Positions 51,398-60,940 of a stretch of 64,000 bases of DNA are shown piece by piece. Every line of letters begins with the position of its first letter. Positions within the stretch are counted from its first letter, which is position 1. The notes beneath the pieces were generated by a model. It was not told the origin of the DNA, ran no database searches, and saw only the letters and a program-made list of their open reading frames with translations. The translations under genes and the position numbers were made by a program. The stretch comes from Bacteroidia bacterium (lineage in GTDB: Bacteria > Bacteroidota > Bacteroidia > J057 > JADKCL01): positions 186,001 to 250,000 of the forward strand of contig JACJYV010000009.1 of the NCBI GenBank assembly GCA_020635905.1. The letters are read 5' to 3'.

Positions 51398-51539
51398 AGG
51401 ATGAGGGTTTGAGCTATGGATGCAAATTTAGCCATTTTTCCACAAAAACGACCCAGGTTTTTGTGCACATTGTGTTGGGATTCAGCTAAATATCCCAAAT
51501 TAAACTCAAACATTTCTGTCTCAACAGCATTTTCTCAGC

Positions 51540-54113
51540 TTATTTTCCCAAAATCTCATTCAAATGCATTACTTGCAAAGCTTCTGGTTCATATTTGAAA
51601 GGCTTTTTCGGGATAAACCTGATTTCCCGGCTTTCGCCGGGCAGTAAATCAAAGCAATTGTCATCAAAATGGCCATGATTGGAGGTCTCCTGAAAAGTGA
51701 GATCTTTGATCAGGATGGGAGAGGTGACAGTGACTTTCAGGCCTTTCTGGCCGGGCAGACTTTCTGCTTTCCAGGTAGGTTGGGTTTTGGGTAACTCCAA
51801 TTCAGCTGGCAGAGCAAAATACAGCAGGTCGCGGCTTTGCACTTGTCCGTTTTGCACCCATTCGGCCACCATCACAATCTTTTCTGGCTTCAGTTTTTGC
51901 AGGATAAAGGCCTTACTTCCCTGAAACAATTCCTTTGCTTCGTAGGATTTGAGCGTGACCGCCACTTCGCGGCTCCATTCTTCTTTGCCCTCAAAATCAA
52001 TCAGGCGCAGCCTCAGCTGCCCCTTTTGGCTATGCAGGCCGTCGTTTACCCCTTCCACCAGAATGGTATCGCCCGCCAGTCTGGCCGAGATCAACAATTC
52101 TGCATACGACCGCTTCACCTGATAATGCGCTGCTTTCCAACGCCCCAGGTAGTCGCGGGTGGACCAGGAGATGGCTGGCCAGCAATCGTTGAATTGCCAG
52201 TACATCGTGCCCATACACCACGGACGGGCCACGCGATGACTGCTGATCGCGATTTTGAGGGCTTCTTTTTGCAAAAGCTGGCTCAGAAAGACAAATTCCC
52301 CAAATTTTTGTCCGCTGTTTTTGCCATACCAACGGTCCATGTGCTTGCGGATCAGACCATTGCCTTTATAGCTTTTCTGACGCATTTTCATGGTGGGTGA
52401 ATCCAGTTTCAACTCTTTTTCGGGAATCACCCTGCCCAAAGTGGCCAGGTCAGGGAATGACTGGAAGCCGTATTCCGTCATGAAACGGGGCACATTGGTG
52501 CGGAAATTCTCAAAAGGCTCTTCCCCATGCCAGACGCCCCAGTAGTGCATGTTTCCATACCTGAAATTCTCCTTTTTGCCCCAGTTGGAAAGGGGAGAAG
52601 TGGGAATATAATTGAAATGAGGGACATGTTTCGCCAGCAGCCCCGGGATAAGTGTATCAAATAAGCTGAGATACTGGCTCCACATCAGGTTTTGTTCAGA
52701 TTTGGAAATCTTGTATTCGTTTTGCCAACCCCAGTTGTGCCAGGCCACATTCACCTCATTATTCCCGCACCACAAGGCGATAGAAGGATGGTTGCGCAGC
52801 CTTTTGGCCTGAAATTCAATTTCTGACTTCACATTTTCCCTGAATTTTTCGTCCGCTGGGTACATGGAGCAGGCAAACATCAGATCCTGCCACACCAGAA
52901 TGCCGGCCGAGTCGCACAGGCGGTAAAATTCATCGTCCTCATAAATTCCTCCCCCCCAGACCCGCAGCATATTCACATTCGATTCGACCGCGTCTGAGAT
53001 TAGATTGCGGTAATAATCCTGCTTCAGGCGGGGCAAAATAGATTCTCCCGGCACCAGATTCGCACCTTTGGCAAAAAAGGGCTCCCCATTAACCGTGAAA
53101 TAAAAACTCTCCCCTGAAGGCTCTGGTTTGCGATCCAGCTTGATTTCCCGCAAACCATAGGGAATGGTCAGGGTGTCCAGAACCAGGCTTTTATTGCCAA
53201 AGTGGGCAACGTTGAATTTCAAATGGTATAAATCCTGCTGCCCGAAACCCCTTGGCCACCAGTATTTTGGATTTTGGATCACTATCGTGCAGGGAATCTT
53301 CTGACGGCCTCCCCGCGCTTCAAAATGAAGCTCAGATGGCTTAAACTGATCTTCTGCTTCAACCGTCAAAATGTATCTCCCCGGGTGTGCTGCATCCACA
53401 ATCACTTCCGTTTTCAGGATGGCCCATTCCACATTCCTTTCTTCAATTTCCACCTTCACTTCTCTGATTTTAAGCAAATTCCAGGCTTCCAGATAAGCAG
53501 GTTTCCAGATACCGGGTCCGGGCAGATAGGGCGCCCAGTCCCAGCCGTAATGGTAGCCCGCTTTGCGGAAATAGGGACCCGCTTTCTCCTTTCCCGCATC
53601 GCTGGGAGCTGGATAATTGCGGGGCGACTGGTCCTTTTCAGGTCGAATCACTGGCTGCAGGGTAACAGTGACCGTGTTTTTGCCGGGTTTCAGGAGGGGT
53701 TTGATTTCACGGCGAAATTCCACAAACATATTTTCCGTAATTCCACCACCTTCAGGCAATTGTCCGTTGATCCGCACCTCGCCTTTGGTGTCAATTCCCT
53801 CGAAAACGATCTCAATGCGGTCTTTTTTCAGCAATTCTTCCCCCACCTCAAACTCTTTGCTCCAGGTCCAGGTGCCCTCATAAACCCAATCAAAAGTCCT
53901 TTCGTTCTGACCTTCATAAGGATCGGGAATTATTTCACGTTGGATGAGATTTTGCAGCACGGTCCCCGGGACTTCCACCCCCTCCAAAGGGCCTTTTTCC
54001 GCAGGATTTTGGGGCGCATGGGTGATCGTCCAGTTTTGGGAAAGGGGAATGATCTGGGCAAGGGAGGGGCTGATCAGGCAAAATATGAGAATAGCTAAAA
54101 GGTAAAAACGCAT
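51540..54113 (-). CDS. GH2 family beta-mannosidase
   Basis: 857 residues with a signal peptide (MRFYLLAILIFCLISPSLAQ). GH2 order: sugar-binding jelly roll (about 20-200, with WSKEFEVGEELL..IVFEGIDTKGEVRINGQ), Ig-like domain, TIM barrel (about 300-620), C-terminal beta domains. The barrel contains LRVWGGGIYEDDEFYRLCDSAGILVWQDLMF, the acid/base Glu in IALWCGNNEVNVAW and the nucleophile Glu in PRFMTEYGFQSFP. The length and the CGNNE/MTEYGFQS pattern fit beta-mannosidases (mannoside cleavage from N-glycan cores) more than beta-galactosidases. It is followed on the minus strand by an eCIS-core gene and preceded by the GH20 gene with 48 bp between. Confidence 0.93.
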   Translation of the reverse strand: MRFYLLAILIFCLISPSLAQIIPLSQNWTITHAPQNPAEKGPLEGVEVPGTVLQNLIQREIIPDPYEGQNERTFDWVYEGTWTWSKEFEVGEELLKKDRIEIVFEGIDTKGEVRINGQLPEGGGITENMFVEFRREIKPLLKPGKNTVTVTLQPVIRPEKDQSPRNYPAPSDAGKEKAGPYFRKAGYHYGWDWAPYLPGPGIWKPAYLEAWNLLKIREVKVEIEERNVEWAILKTEVIVDAAHPGRYILTVEAEDQFKPSELHFEARGGRQKIPCTIVIQNPKYWWPRGFGQQDLYHLKFNVAHFGNKSLVLDTLTIPYGLREIKLDRKPEPSGESFYFTVNGEPFFAKGANLVPGESILPRLKQDYYRNLISDAVESNVNMLRVWGGGIYEDDEFYRLCDSAGILVWQDLMFACSMYPADEKFRENVKSEIEFQAKRLRNHPSIALWCGNNEVNVAWHNWGWQNEYKISKSEQNLMWSQYLSLFDTLIPGLLAKHVPHFNYIPTSPLSNWGKKENFRYGNMHYWGVWHGEEPFENFRTNVPRFMTEYGFQSFPDLATLGRVIPEKELKLDSPTMKMRQKSYKGNGLIRKHMDRWYGKNSGQKFGEFVFLSQLLQKEALKIAISSHRVARPWCMGTMYWQFNDCWPAISWSTRDYLGRWKAAHYQVKRSYAELLISARLAGDTILVEGVNDGLHSQKGQLRLRLIDFEGKEEWSREVAVTLKSYEAKELFQGSKAFILQKLKPEKIVMVAEWVQNGQVQSRDLLYFALPAELELPKTQPTWKAESLPGQKGLKVTVTSPILIKDLTFQETSNHGHFDDNCFDLLPGESREIRFIPKKPFKYEPEALQVMHLNEILGK

Positions 54114-54161
54114 GGGAAATCAGTTTCTTTCAGGGGAATGCATGCCCGTAATAAACGAAAA

Positions 54162-56192
54162 TCAGGGGCCTAAAGTCCTGTAAATCAATTTTTCAATCGA
54201 AAGAATCACCGCCAGTTCAGACTCGGCCACGGGCTTTTTGGCCTCGGCCAGGGTATTGAGGGCTTCCTGCTTCCAGGCCGCCTCGGGTTTGGTCTTGTGA
54301 TCAATGAAATTGAGGGCTTCCATGCCTTTTCTGGCCAGATTTTGCAGCTTTTCAGACATGGGGAGAATTTCAAGCAGGGCAGGGGCCTGCCTGGCCTGCC
54401 AGGTCAGCTGGGTATGGATGCGCTCCATATTCCCGAGTTCGCGGGTCAGAATCTTGACCCCCAGCGGGGTGGGATTGGTAAAATAGAGGTCCACCAGATC
54501 GTTGAAGTCGCGCACGGCTTTGGGGTCGGGTATCGCTACATCGGGCAGACGGGTCAGGGAAAGGTCTGTGGAATATGGAATTCCCTGAGCGTGACGCTGG
54601 TAGATTTTCAGCGGCTCAACGTAGTTGAGCAGGCTGGCCAATGGGTAGATTTCCTGTCCGTTGGTAATTCTGCGAAGCATCATCTCCCTGTTTTTCAGGT
54701 GAGTAAGGCCTGTTTCCTCAAGTCTCAGTGAAACCCCTTCCAAACGGCGGTACATGTCATTCACGCTGGTGACTGCGGCAGGTGACCACAATCTTTCCGC
54801 GATGGCCGCGGTACGCGGCCAGATGCGGGTATCCACATTTTCGGGGGTGACCAACTCGGCCCACATGGTGGCTTCCCCGCCCAGCACATTTTTTTGCTCT
54901 GCCTCACTCAGACCCAGATCTGCAGGCAGGGGATCATTGAGGTAATGGTAGGAGGCGGGCTGACACAGGTCTATGTACCAGCCGTTGCTGAGCATGACCT
55001 GATAGCCGTTTTTGGCGGCCTGAGCCAGGGCTTCCTTCCCGCGCCAGCTTTGGATCACAATGTCTTTGGATATGCCTTCCACCAGAATTTCGTCCCAGCC
55101 CACCATGCGTTTGCCGTTTTGGGTGAGAATTTTCTGAATGCGCTCGTTGAAGTAGCGTTGCAATTCGTGGTTATCCTTCAGACCGTTCTTTTTCTTAAAA
55201 GTCTGGATTTTGGGATTGCCGTCCCATTGCTTGCCGTTATTTTCGTCACCCCCAATATGCAGGTAAGCATCGGGAAAAAGGGCCGCCATTTCCGTGAAAA
55301 AGGTCTGAAAGAAGGTATAGGTTTCCTCTTTGCTGGGATCAAAAGTAGGATCAAAGACCCCGAAACCTTTCTCAATCTGATAGGGACCCGGGGCCGAGGC
55401 CAGCTCTGGGTGGCTGACCAGCCAGCTGGTGGCATGGCCGGGAATGTCAAATTCGGGTACCACCCGAATGCCTCTCAGGTTGGCATATTCGATGATTTCG
55501 CGGATCTGGTCCTGGGTAAAATAATCACCATTGGAGCCCAGACGGGTCAGTTCGGGAAATTTTTTACTTTCCACCCGAAAGCCCTGATCTTCGCTCAGGT
55601 GCAGGTGTAGTACATTCATTTTCACCAGAGCCATGCCGTCGAGGTTGCGTTTGATCACCTCCATGGGCATAAAGTGGCGACAGACATCGATCAACAGGCC
55701 GCGCCAGGGGAAACGGGGCTGATCTTTGATGGTCACACATGGAAAATACCAGCCCGTGGAGTCAGCAGAAAGCAACTGGAGCAGGGTTTCCACCCCGTGG
55801 AGGGCCCCCAGATCCGTTTGCGCTTCCAGATTGATCTGTCCGGGCGTGATTTGCAGGGAATATGATTCATCTTCGCCCAATTCGAGTTTGGCAGATTCCT
55901 GCGTTTTGACCACCCAGGAAGTTTTGGCGCTTTCAGAAACCTGCACACTTTTGCCCCTTCTCAGACCCGTACGGCGGTCCAGCCTCCACAGGGCCCGTTG
56001 CAGGGCAGGCAGCAGGCGCGGAGAATCCGCGCCCCGCAGGGAAACCGTAAAACTGGGTTGCAGCTGAAAGCGACCCGCCTGAATCTCCATGGAGGCAGGC
56101 ACAGGCATGAGCTGGTCCACCTGAGCCTGGAGGGAAGGTGCGAAGCCCAGCAGGCAGCACAGGAGTATGAATGCGGCAGAAAATATTCTCAT
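54162..56192 (-). CDS. GH20 family beta-N-acetylhexosaminidase
   Basis: 676 residues with a signal peptide (IFSAAFILLCCLLGFAPSLQAQ). An N-terminal GH20b domain (about 25-155) precedes the catalytic barrel, whose landmarks are FPWRGLLIDVCRHFMPMEVIKRNLDGMALVKMNVLHLHLSEDQGFR, PEFDIPGHATSWL, the catalytic Asp-Glu pair in YLHIGGDENNG, VGWDEILVEG and GGEATMWAELV. It should release terminal beta-GlcNAc or GalNAc in the periplasm or at the surface. A C-terminal helical extension follows the barrel. It lies 48 bp upstream of the beta-mannosidase gene on the same strand, a likely operon. Confidence 0.95.
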   Translation of the reverse strand: MRIFSAAFILLCCLLGFAPSLQAQVDQLMPVPASMEIQAGRFQLQPSFTVSLRGADSPRLLPALQRALWRLDRRTGLRRGKSVQVSESAKTSWVVKTQESAKLELGEDESYSLQITPGQINLEAQTDLGALHGVETLLQLLSADSTGWYFPCVTIKDQPRFPWRGLLIDVCRHFMPMEVIKRNLDGMALVKMNVLHLHLSEDQGFRVESKKFPELTRLGSNGDYFTQDQIREIIEYANLRGIRVVPEFDIPGHATSWLVSHPELASAPGPYQIEKGFGVFDPTFDPSKEETYTFFQTFFTEMAALFPDAYLHIGGDENNGKQWDGNPKIQTFKKKNGLKDNHELQRYFNERIQKILTQNGKRMVGWDEILVEGISKDIVIQSWRGKEALAQAAKNGYQVMLSNGWYIDLCQPASYHYLNDPLPADLGLSEAEQKNVLGGEATMWAELVTPENVDTRIWPRTAAIAERLWSPAAVTSVNDMYRRLEGVSLRLEETGLTHLKNREMMLRRITNGQEIYPLASLLNYVEPLKIYQRHAQGIPYSTDLSLTRLPDVAIPDPKAVRDFNDLVDLYFTNPTPLGVKILTRELGNMERIHTQLTWQARQAPALLEILPMSEKLQNLARKGMEALNFIDHKTKPEAAWKQEALNTLAEAKKPVAESELAVILSIEKLIYRTLGP

Positions 56193-56344
56193 GCCGTGAA
56201 TTTAAGGCATTAAGTGGAAAAAGGGTAGATTTTTTGGTTTTGGGCTAATTCCCGATCAAAGAAAAGAACAGAACTTATCTGGGAAAAAAACATTTTCCTT
56301 TACTCTTTCGGGAAAGTTTGCCCTCCCTGACCCTTGAATTGAAA

Positions 56345-57976
56345 TCAGGTTGTTTTTACGGACGAAATATAGGCCTGGTGAAGTTCAAGCACCTGGGCTT
56401 TATAGGTATCCATGGCAAAATTATTATCGCCTATTTGGATGGCATCCACGCAGGCACGAATGGTTCCATACATGGATTTCCAAACTTCAGCCGAGGTTTC
56501 AGGGGGAAGGTTGTAAATTGCCTCCACAATGGATGGAGCAATTGCATAATAATTACTGACCATTTCCTGCCCACCATCCAGCCGGGCCATATAATCGTCT
56601 CTGAAAGACCGCAATACCGTCAGTTCTTCGCAATCGTCAGGCAGGCCAAGGTACTGGGTACAAGCCGTGGTGAGAAAACACCATCCCTTTTTGGCAGGGG
56701 CGGTATTCAGCTGGGCTCCGTTTCCCTCTGCAAAACTTGCTTTCCAGGTTAGATTAGCCCCTCGTTTTCTCAAAATATTTTTCTTTATCCACCGTCTCTC
56801 TTCTGCATTTGTTCCCGGGCCAAACAACCTGGTATGGACATTACCAAGGGCAACCAAACCAGGTTCATCAGGATCATTGTCAAAATTATCCTTGATTTGA
56901 TCCCTTAATCTCACCAATTCTCTCAAGTCATTTCTCAGGTCACCTGTCCTCCATAAATTGTGTGCACCGCCACCCCGGCCAATGTTTTGCCCAACCGTTA
57001 TGGCATCAAGATAGCCCTGAATTATGTAGGCGTCTGTCCCACTTTGCAGAATTGTAAAGAAATGGCCCACAATATCTGCATCCACATAATAAATGAAAAC
57101 CTGGTCCCTTCGGCTGTCTCCGTCAGCCATGGCATTAATCAGAGATTCAATCCCGACTCCTGATCCTGCATTTCCATCTCCGCTTCGCAAGGAATTATAA
57201 ATAAATCTGGCTGCTGGACCACAGGTATGTTCGTTAAGTGGCTGCTCTTCAGGATCATCCCCAGCCTTCAATAGCTTTTCTATCGCCCGGTTTTTAAAAT
57301 TTCCCTGCACTGTTTCTGATTCCGCGGAATGAACAATCCTGCCTTGTTGGAGTGTTTCGGGAGTATTAAACCCTGACTGTAAAGCCCGGGCCCCCATCAA
57401 ATCCGCTTCCCGCTCCAGTTTCACATCGTCGTTGATATTGACTCTGCCCTTCAACTGGGTGGTGGGGCGCACTCTTCCCTGTTTTTGCTGCACCACGTGC
57501 CAGGCCTCGTGGGGGAGGTGCTTTTCCTGACCCGGACCCAGATGTATTTCCTTGCCACGGGCAAAGGCATGAGCCTGCAACTGGGCTGGTTTTTCCGAAT
57601 TATAATGGACATTCACGTCATCCATGGAAATCCCTGAAAGCTGTTCGATTCCCGATTTGAGCTTGCCGGGCAGGCCACCTTTTGGATTGGAATCAGGGTG
57701 TTTTCGCTGTGCATACCCGTCCGCCATGGCCTGAAGTTGGGTCAATTGCCTGGATGAAGGGCTGGTGCCTGCCATATCCTGAAAGCCCTTCATTTTCAGG
57801 GTTTGCGGACTTTGGTCGGCTAATTCCTGAATTTTACGTTGCTTCAACCCTTCAGCACGCTGATCTTGCAAAGCTCCTGAGAGCCCGATTTCTTTGGAAT
57901 TTGGGGTTCCCAACCCAGCCCCCGGACCCTGAGTGCGTGCGACTTTTTTACGGGAATGAGAAAAATGTTCGTTCAT
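56345..57976 (-). CDS. DUF4157 protein with a cysteine-protease-like middle and CFI-box C-terminus
   Basis: 543 residues, no signal peptide. The DUF4157 domain (about 100-200) has HEAWHVVQQ (His156-Glu157-His160) and LEREADLMG (Glu190), so the zinc site is complete. Residues 247-325 contain HTCGPAARFIYNSL (Cys252) and VGHFFTIL (His305), the order and spacing of a papain-like/C39-like active site. Near the C-terminus GWCFLTTACTQYLG...LRSFRDDYM (433-462) is a CFI-box-like motif. The assembly suggests an effector with two possible proteolytic parts; its target is unknown. It shares the DUF4157 core with the protein at 49661 but the other domains differ. No secretion genes nearby. Confidence 0.82.
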   Translation of the reverse strand: MNEHFSHSRKKVARTQGPGAGLGTPNSKEIGLSGALQDQRAEGLKQRKIQELADQSPQTLKMKGFQDMAGTSPSSRQLTQLQAMADGYAQRKHPDSNPKGGLPGKLKSGIEQLSGISMDDVNVHYNSEKPAQLQAHAFARGKEIHLGPGQEKHLPHEAWHVVQQKQGRVRPTTQLKGRVNINDDVKLEREADLMGARALQSGFNTPETLQQGRIVHSAESETVQGNFKNRAIEKLLKAGDDPEEQPLNEHTCGPAARFIYNSLRSGDGNAGSGVGIESLINAMADGDSRRDQVFIYYVDADIVGHFFTILQSGTDAYIIQGYLDAITVGQNIGRGGGAHNLWRTGDLRNDLRELVRLRDQIKDNFDNDPDEPGLVALGNVHTRLFGPGTNAEERRWIKKNILRKRGANLTWKASFAEGNGAQLNTAPAKKGWCFLTTACTQYLGLPDDCEELTVLRSFRDDYMARLDGGQEMVSNYYAIAPSIVEAIYNLPPETSAEVWKSMYGTIRACVDAIQIGDNNFAMDTYKAQVLELHQAYISSVKTT

Positions 57977-58355
57977 TTACGGGTGGTTAGGGTTTGATTC
58001 TGCCTCAATTTGCAAATAATAAAAGGAAAACCAACGCAGAATTTCAGTCAAGATTTTTCCTTTGTGCTGACCCGTGCAGATTTCCTTTCTTTAAGCTTTA
58101 TTTAAGGAAAAGGTTGGGGAATTATCCTGATCTGAAAATTTTTCATAAAAACCCTTCCCACCAATCTCTCTAATAACAAGCATGCCTCAAGGCAACATTG
58201 TTTTTTACATTACCTTTAATAATCCTGAAATTATTATTTCTATATTAAAGCGCTGAAAAGAAACGAAAGCCCGCCTGACGGGGTAAAGCCATTCCCATTG
58301 CCTGTAGTTAGTATGATTTTTGAACGGGATTTGATGTCCCAAAACATTGCATTAC
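57977..58355. other. Divergent intergenic region, nothing clear
   Basis: 379 bp between the starts of the DUF4157 gene (minus) and the DUF3500 gene (plus). It must hold both promoters. TACCTTTA at about 58211-58218 is a 7/8 match to the -7 consensus on the plus strand but is far from the start and lacks a correctly spaced TTTG. No gene, repeat array or RNA structure was seen. Confidence 0.4.
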
Positions 58356-59711
58356 ATGAAAAAATTACTCCTGATTTTGTTCTGCGCCTCCCTCTTTTTC
58401 TCCTGCAAGCGGGAAGGCTGCACCGATCCTGCGTCTCTCAATTATGACGCCAAAGCCAAAGTAGATGACGGCAGTTGTGAATACGGCTCCCTGGATTGCT
58501 CAACTGTCAGCGGATTGGGGACCAAATCCAGCCTCACCACCATTGCCAATCTGGCTACTTTGGCCACAGATTTCAAAAATTCGCTCAGCAGTGCAAACCT
58601 CGCCACCATGCAGTATTGTCTCAACGACGATGAACTCACCCTCTGGGCTTATTTGCCCGAGAATGAGGTGGACCGCGAAGGGCTGCGTATCGGGGAGATC
58701 AGCGCCGCGTCCCTTGATTTGTTTGAATCTCTCTTGCAGGGATTTCTCAGCAATCAGGGATACAGCAAGGTGGATTGGGTGATCAACACCCTGGAACCCT
58801 ATATATCCTCTCAGGAAGGCACCACCAACTACGGATCGGGCTACTTTACCGTCACCATGTTTAATGATCCTGCCACGGATGGTTCCTGGGCTATCCAACT
58901 GGAAGGGCACCACCTGGCCATGGTATTTGTAGTCAATGAGGACGTGGTCACCTTCACCCCGACCTTCTTTGGCGGTCGTCCCCGGGTCTATAACGGAACC
59001 AATATTTATGCCGACGAGGAAAATCTGGGGCTCAATTTCGTCAATTCGCTGACCACCACCCAGTTGGCCATGGCCAGAACAGACACGGCAGCTCCCGAAG
59101 CCACTGGCTATGCAGCCCAGAAAGGAGCAAACGACGATCATTTTGGCACCTACGGCTATGACCAGGGAGAGAAAACCCAGGGAATTGGCTATGCCGACCT
59201 CACTTCCCAACAGCAAACGGATTTGCATGACCTGATAAAATATTACGTGGCCAATTACAACGCCAACCTGACCAGCTCTCTGCTGACTGATATCGCCAAT
59301 GGATTATCCCAGACCAGGTTTGTCTGGAAAGGCTCCATGGACAACAGCAATGTGACCAATCTCAATATTTCTGCCTCGGACCGTTACTATTACCGCATTT
59401 ACAATCCTGCCATTCTCATTGAATTTGACGTCACCCTTTACGATGCTCCTGAAGATACGCACCACGATCACTTCGTGATCCGCTCACCCACGGGCGACTT
59501 TGGCCCCTTCGCTTCCCTGATTCATGAAATGAATCTGGAAAAGCATCTGAAAACCTCTCCACACCACGCCCATGAAAGACTGATGGCCAGCCACCATCAT
59601 CAGGATGGAACCCATCACCACCATCATCTTTCCCAAAAGGAAATGGCCATGCAAACGACCGAGAAGCAATTTATCGGCCGTCTGTTGGAGATGATGAAGG
59701 AAAGAGGATAA
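58356..59711 (+). CDS. DUF3500 lipoprotein with histidine-rich tail
   Basis: 451 residues with a lipoprotein signal ending LFFSC (Cys18-20 region). Immediately after it comes GCTDPASLNYDAKAKVDDGSCEYG, a calcium-type turn repeated in Bacteroidota surface proteins. The body matches DUF3500: WAIQLEGHHLAMVFVVNEDVVTFTPTFFGGRP, QKGANDDHFGTY, FVWKGSMDN, YYRIYNPAILIEFD. DUF3500 has no known enzyme activity. The last 60 residues are unusually rich in His (HHAHERLMASHHH...THHHHHLS), which may bind metal. The start is the ATG at 58356; an upstream TTG is less likely. Confidence 0.82.
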   Translation: MKKLLLILFCASLFFSCKREGCTDPASLNYDAKAKVDDGSCEYGSLDCSTVSGLGTKSSLTTIANLATLATDFKNSLSSANLATMQYCLNDDELTLWAYLPENEVDREGLRIGEISAASLDLFESLLQGFLSNQGYSKVDWVINTLEPYISSQEGTTNYGSGYFTVTMFNDPATDGSWAIQLEGHHLAMVFVVNEDVVTFTPTFFGGRPRVYNGTNIYADEENLGLNFVNSLTTTQLAMARTDTAAPEATGYAAQKGANDDHFGTYGYDQGEKTQGIGYADLTSQQQTDLHDLIKYYVANYNANLTSSLLTDIANGLSQTRFVWKGSMDNSNVTNLNISASDRYYYRIYNPAILIEFDVTLYDAPEDTHHDHFVIRSPTGDFGPFASLIHEMNLEKHLKTSPHHAHERLMASHHHQDGTHHHHHLSQKEMAMQTTEKQFIGRLLEMMKERG

Positions 59712-59726
59712 ATTTGATCTCACGGT

Positions 59727-59766
59727 AAACTCAGGTCAGTAATCAACGGAATGCTGACCTGAGTTT
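59727..59766. terminator. Bidirectional hairpin between convergent genes
   Basis: AAACTCAGGTCAG (59727-59739) and CTGACCTGAGTTT (59754-59766) are perfect complements with a 14-base loop. It follows the DUF3500 stop by 15 bp and can serve both strands; the T tract is only three bases. Confidence 0.65.
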
Positions 59767-59821
59767 GCTGTAATAATGCCCAATTTTCGCAGCCAGTAGC
59801 TAAATCCTGATTGCCCCGATA

Positions 59822-59849
59822 ATTGCTCATTGCTCTCTGCTAATTGTTA
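59822..59849. repeat. Heptamer tandem repeat, ATTGCTC type (4 units)
   Basis: ATTGCTC, ATTGCTC, TCTGCTA, ATTGTTA. The last unit contains the stop codon of the glycosylasparaginase gene (complement of TAA at 59847-59849). Confidence 0.5.
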
Positions 59850-60830
59850 ACCCACCACTGCCCCCGCATCCATCAAAATCTCGGTAAATTTATTCCTCAG
59901 GGCAAAATTAAACCCTTTGTGAATGGCATACCCTCCGTATTCCCCCTTCTTATTCAGGGCCAGAAAGCCCACCTGAAGATCATGAATCAGCGCAGGATCA
60001 TGCTTTTTGATCACCCTTAGCACCGCCAGCCTGCACGCCTCTGTGGGAGAGTGGCCCTGCCGCATCATTTCCACCACCGTGTGGCTGCCCGCCACCCTGA
60101 TAACCGCCTCGCCCATGCCGGTCGCACAAGCCGCCCCGATTTCGTTGTCCACAAAGAGCCCAGCCCCAATAATGGGGGAGTCGCCCACCCGGCCGTGCGG
60201 CTTGTAAGCCAGGCCGCTGGTGGTGCAGGCGCCGCTCAGGTTACCATTCAGGTCAAGGGCCAGCATGCCAATCGTATCATGGTTTTCGACGTTGATGATG
60301 GGTTTATACTGACTGGTTTTCAGCCATTCCTGCCAGGCCAGGCGGGAATCCTCGGTCAGCAGATTCTCCTTGACGAATCCCTTGCTCAGGGCAAATTCCA
60401 GGGCTCCTTCACCCGCAAACAGCACATGGGGAGTATCTTCCATGACTTTTCGCGCCACGGAAATAGGATTTTTGATGTGCTCCAGAAAAGCAACCCCGCC
60501 ACAGTTTCCCAGGTGATCCATGATGCAGGCATCCAAAGTCACATGCCCGTCCCGGTCGGGACGGCCGCCGTAGCCCACACTGGTTGATTCCGGGTCCGAT
60601 TCGACCACCCGCACCCCTTGTTCGACTGCATCCAGCGCCGTTCCACCGTCCCGCAGAATCGTCCAGGCTGCCCGGTTGGCGGGCATGCCATGGTTCCAGG
60701 TAGAAATCACTACCGGGCCCTTTTCTACCGGGGTTTCCGCAAAAAGGGAAGCCTTTCCCATTGTTTTGGAGATCCCCAGGGCGCCGGCGCCCAGGGCCGC
60801 CAGCTTTAAGAATTTTCTTCGTGAACTCAT
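59847..60830 (-). CDS. N4-(beta-N-acetylglucosaminyl)-L-asparaginase (Tat-exported)
   Basis: 327 residues. A twin-arginine signal (MSSRRKFLKLAALGAGALGIS) exports it folded. It is an N-terminal-nucleophile hydrolase: the precursor would cleave itself before Thr186 in NHDTIGMLALD, exposing the threonine nucleophile of the beta chain; CTTSGLAYKPHGRVGDSPIIGAGLFVDN and CATGMGEAVIR are the substrate loops. The pattern and length match glycosylasparaginases, which split GlcNAc from asparagine, more than isoaspartyl peptidases. It fits as the last step of N-glycan breakdown with the GH92, GH2 and GH20 enzymes in this window. Confidence 0.88.
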   Translation of the reverse strand: MSSRRKFLKLAALGAGALGISKTMGKASLFAETPVEKGPVVISTWNHGMPANRAAWTILRDGGTALDAVEQGVRVVESDPESTSVGYGGRPDRDGHVTLDACIMDHLGNCGGVAFLEHIKNPISVARKVMEDTPHVLFAGEGALEFALSKGFVKENLLTEDSRLAWQEWLKTSQYKPIINVENHDTIGMLALDLNGNLSGACTTSGLAYKPHGRVGDSPIIGAGLFVDNEIGAACATGMGEAVIRVAGSHTVVEMMRQGHSPTEACRLAVLRVIKKHDPALIHDLQVGFLALNKKGEYGGYAIHKGFNFALRNKFTEILMDAGAVVG

Positions 60831-60940
60831 TTGCAGGCCAATATTGCGCTTTCAAATTAGGAAAAAAACTGTGTAATTGGTGCACAGTCAGCCTTTTGGC
60901 TGTAATAATGCGAACATTAGTTTTCCCCAAAACAAAAAAG

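Noticed and set aside
59822..59849. Longer member of the heptamer family near 24060-24125
   Set aside because: The 24-kb spacer has similar words (AATCCTGACTCC, AAACTCC) but no constant 7-bp step, so it was not counted with the arrays.
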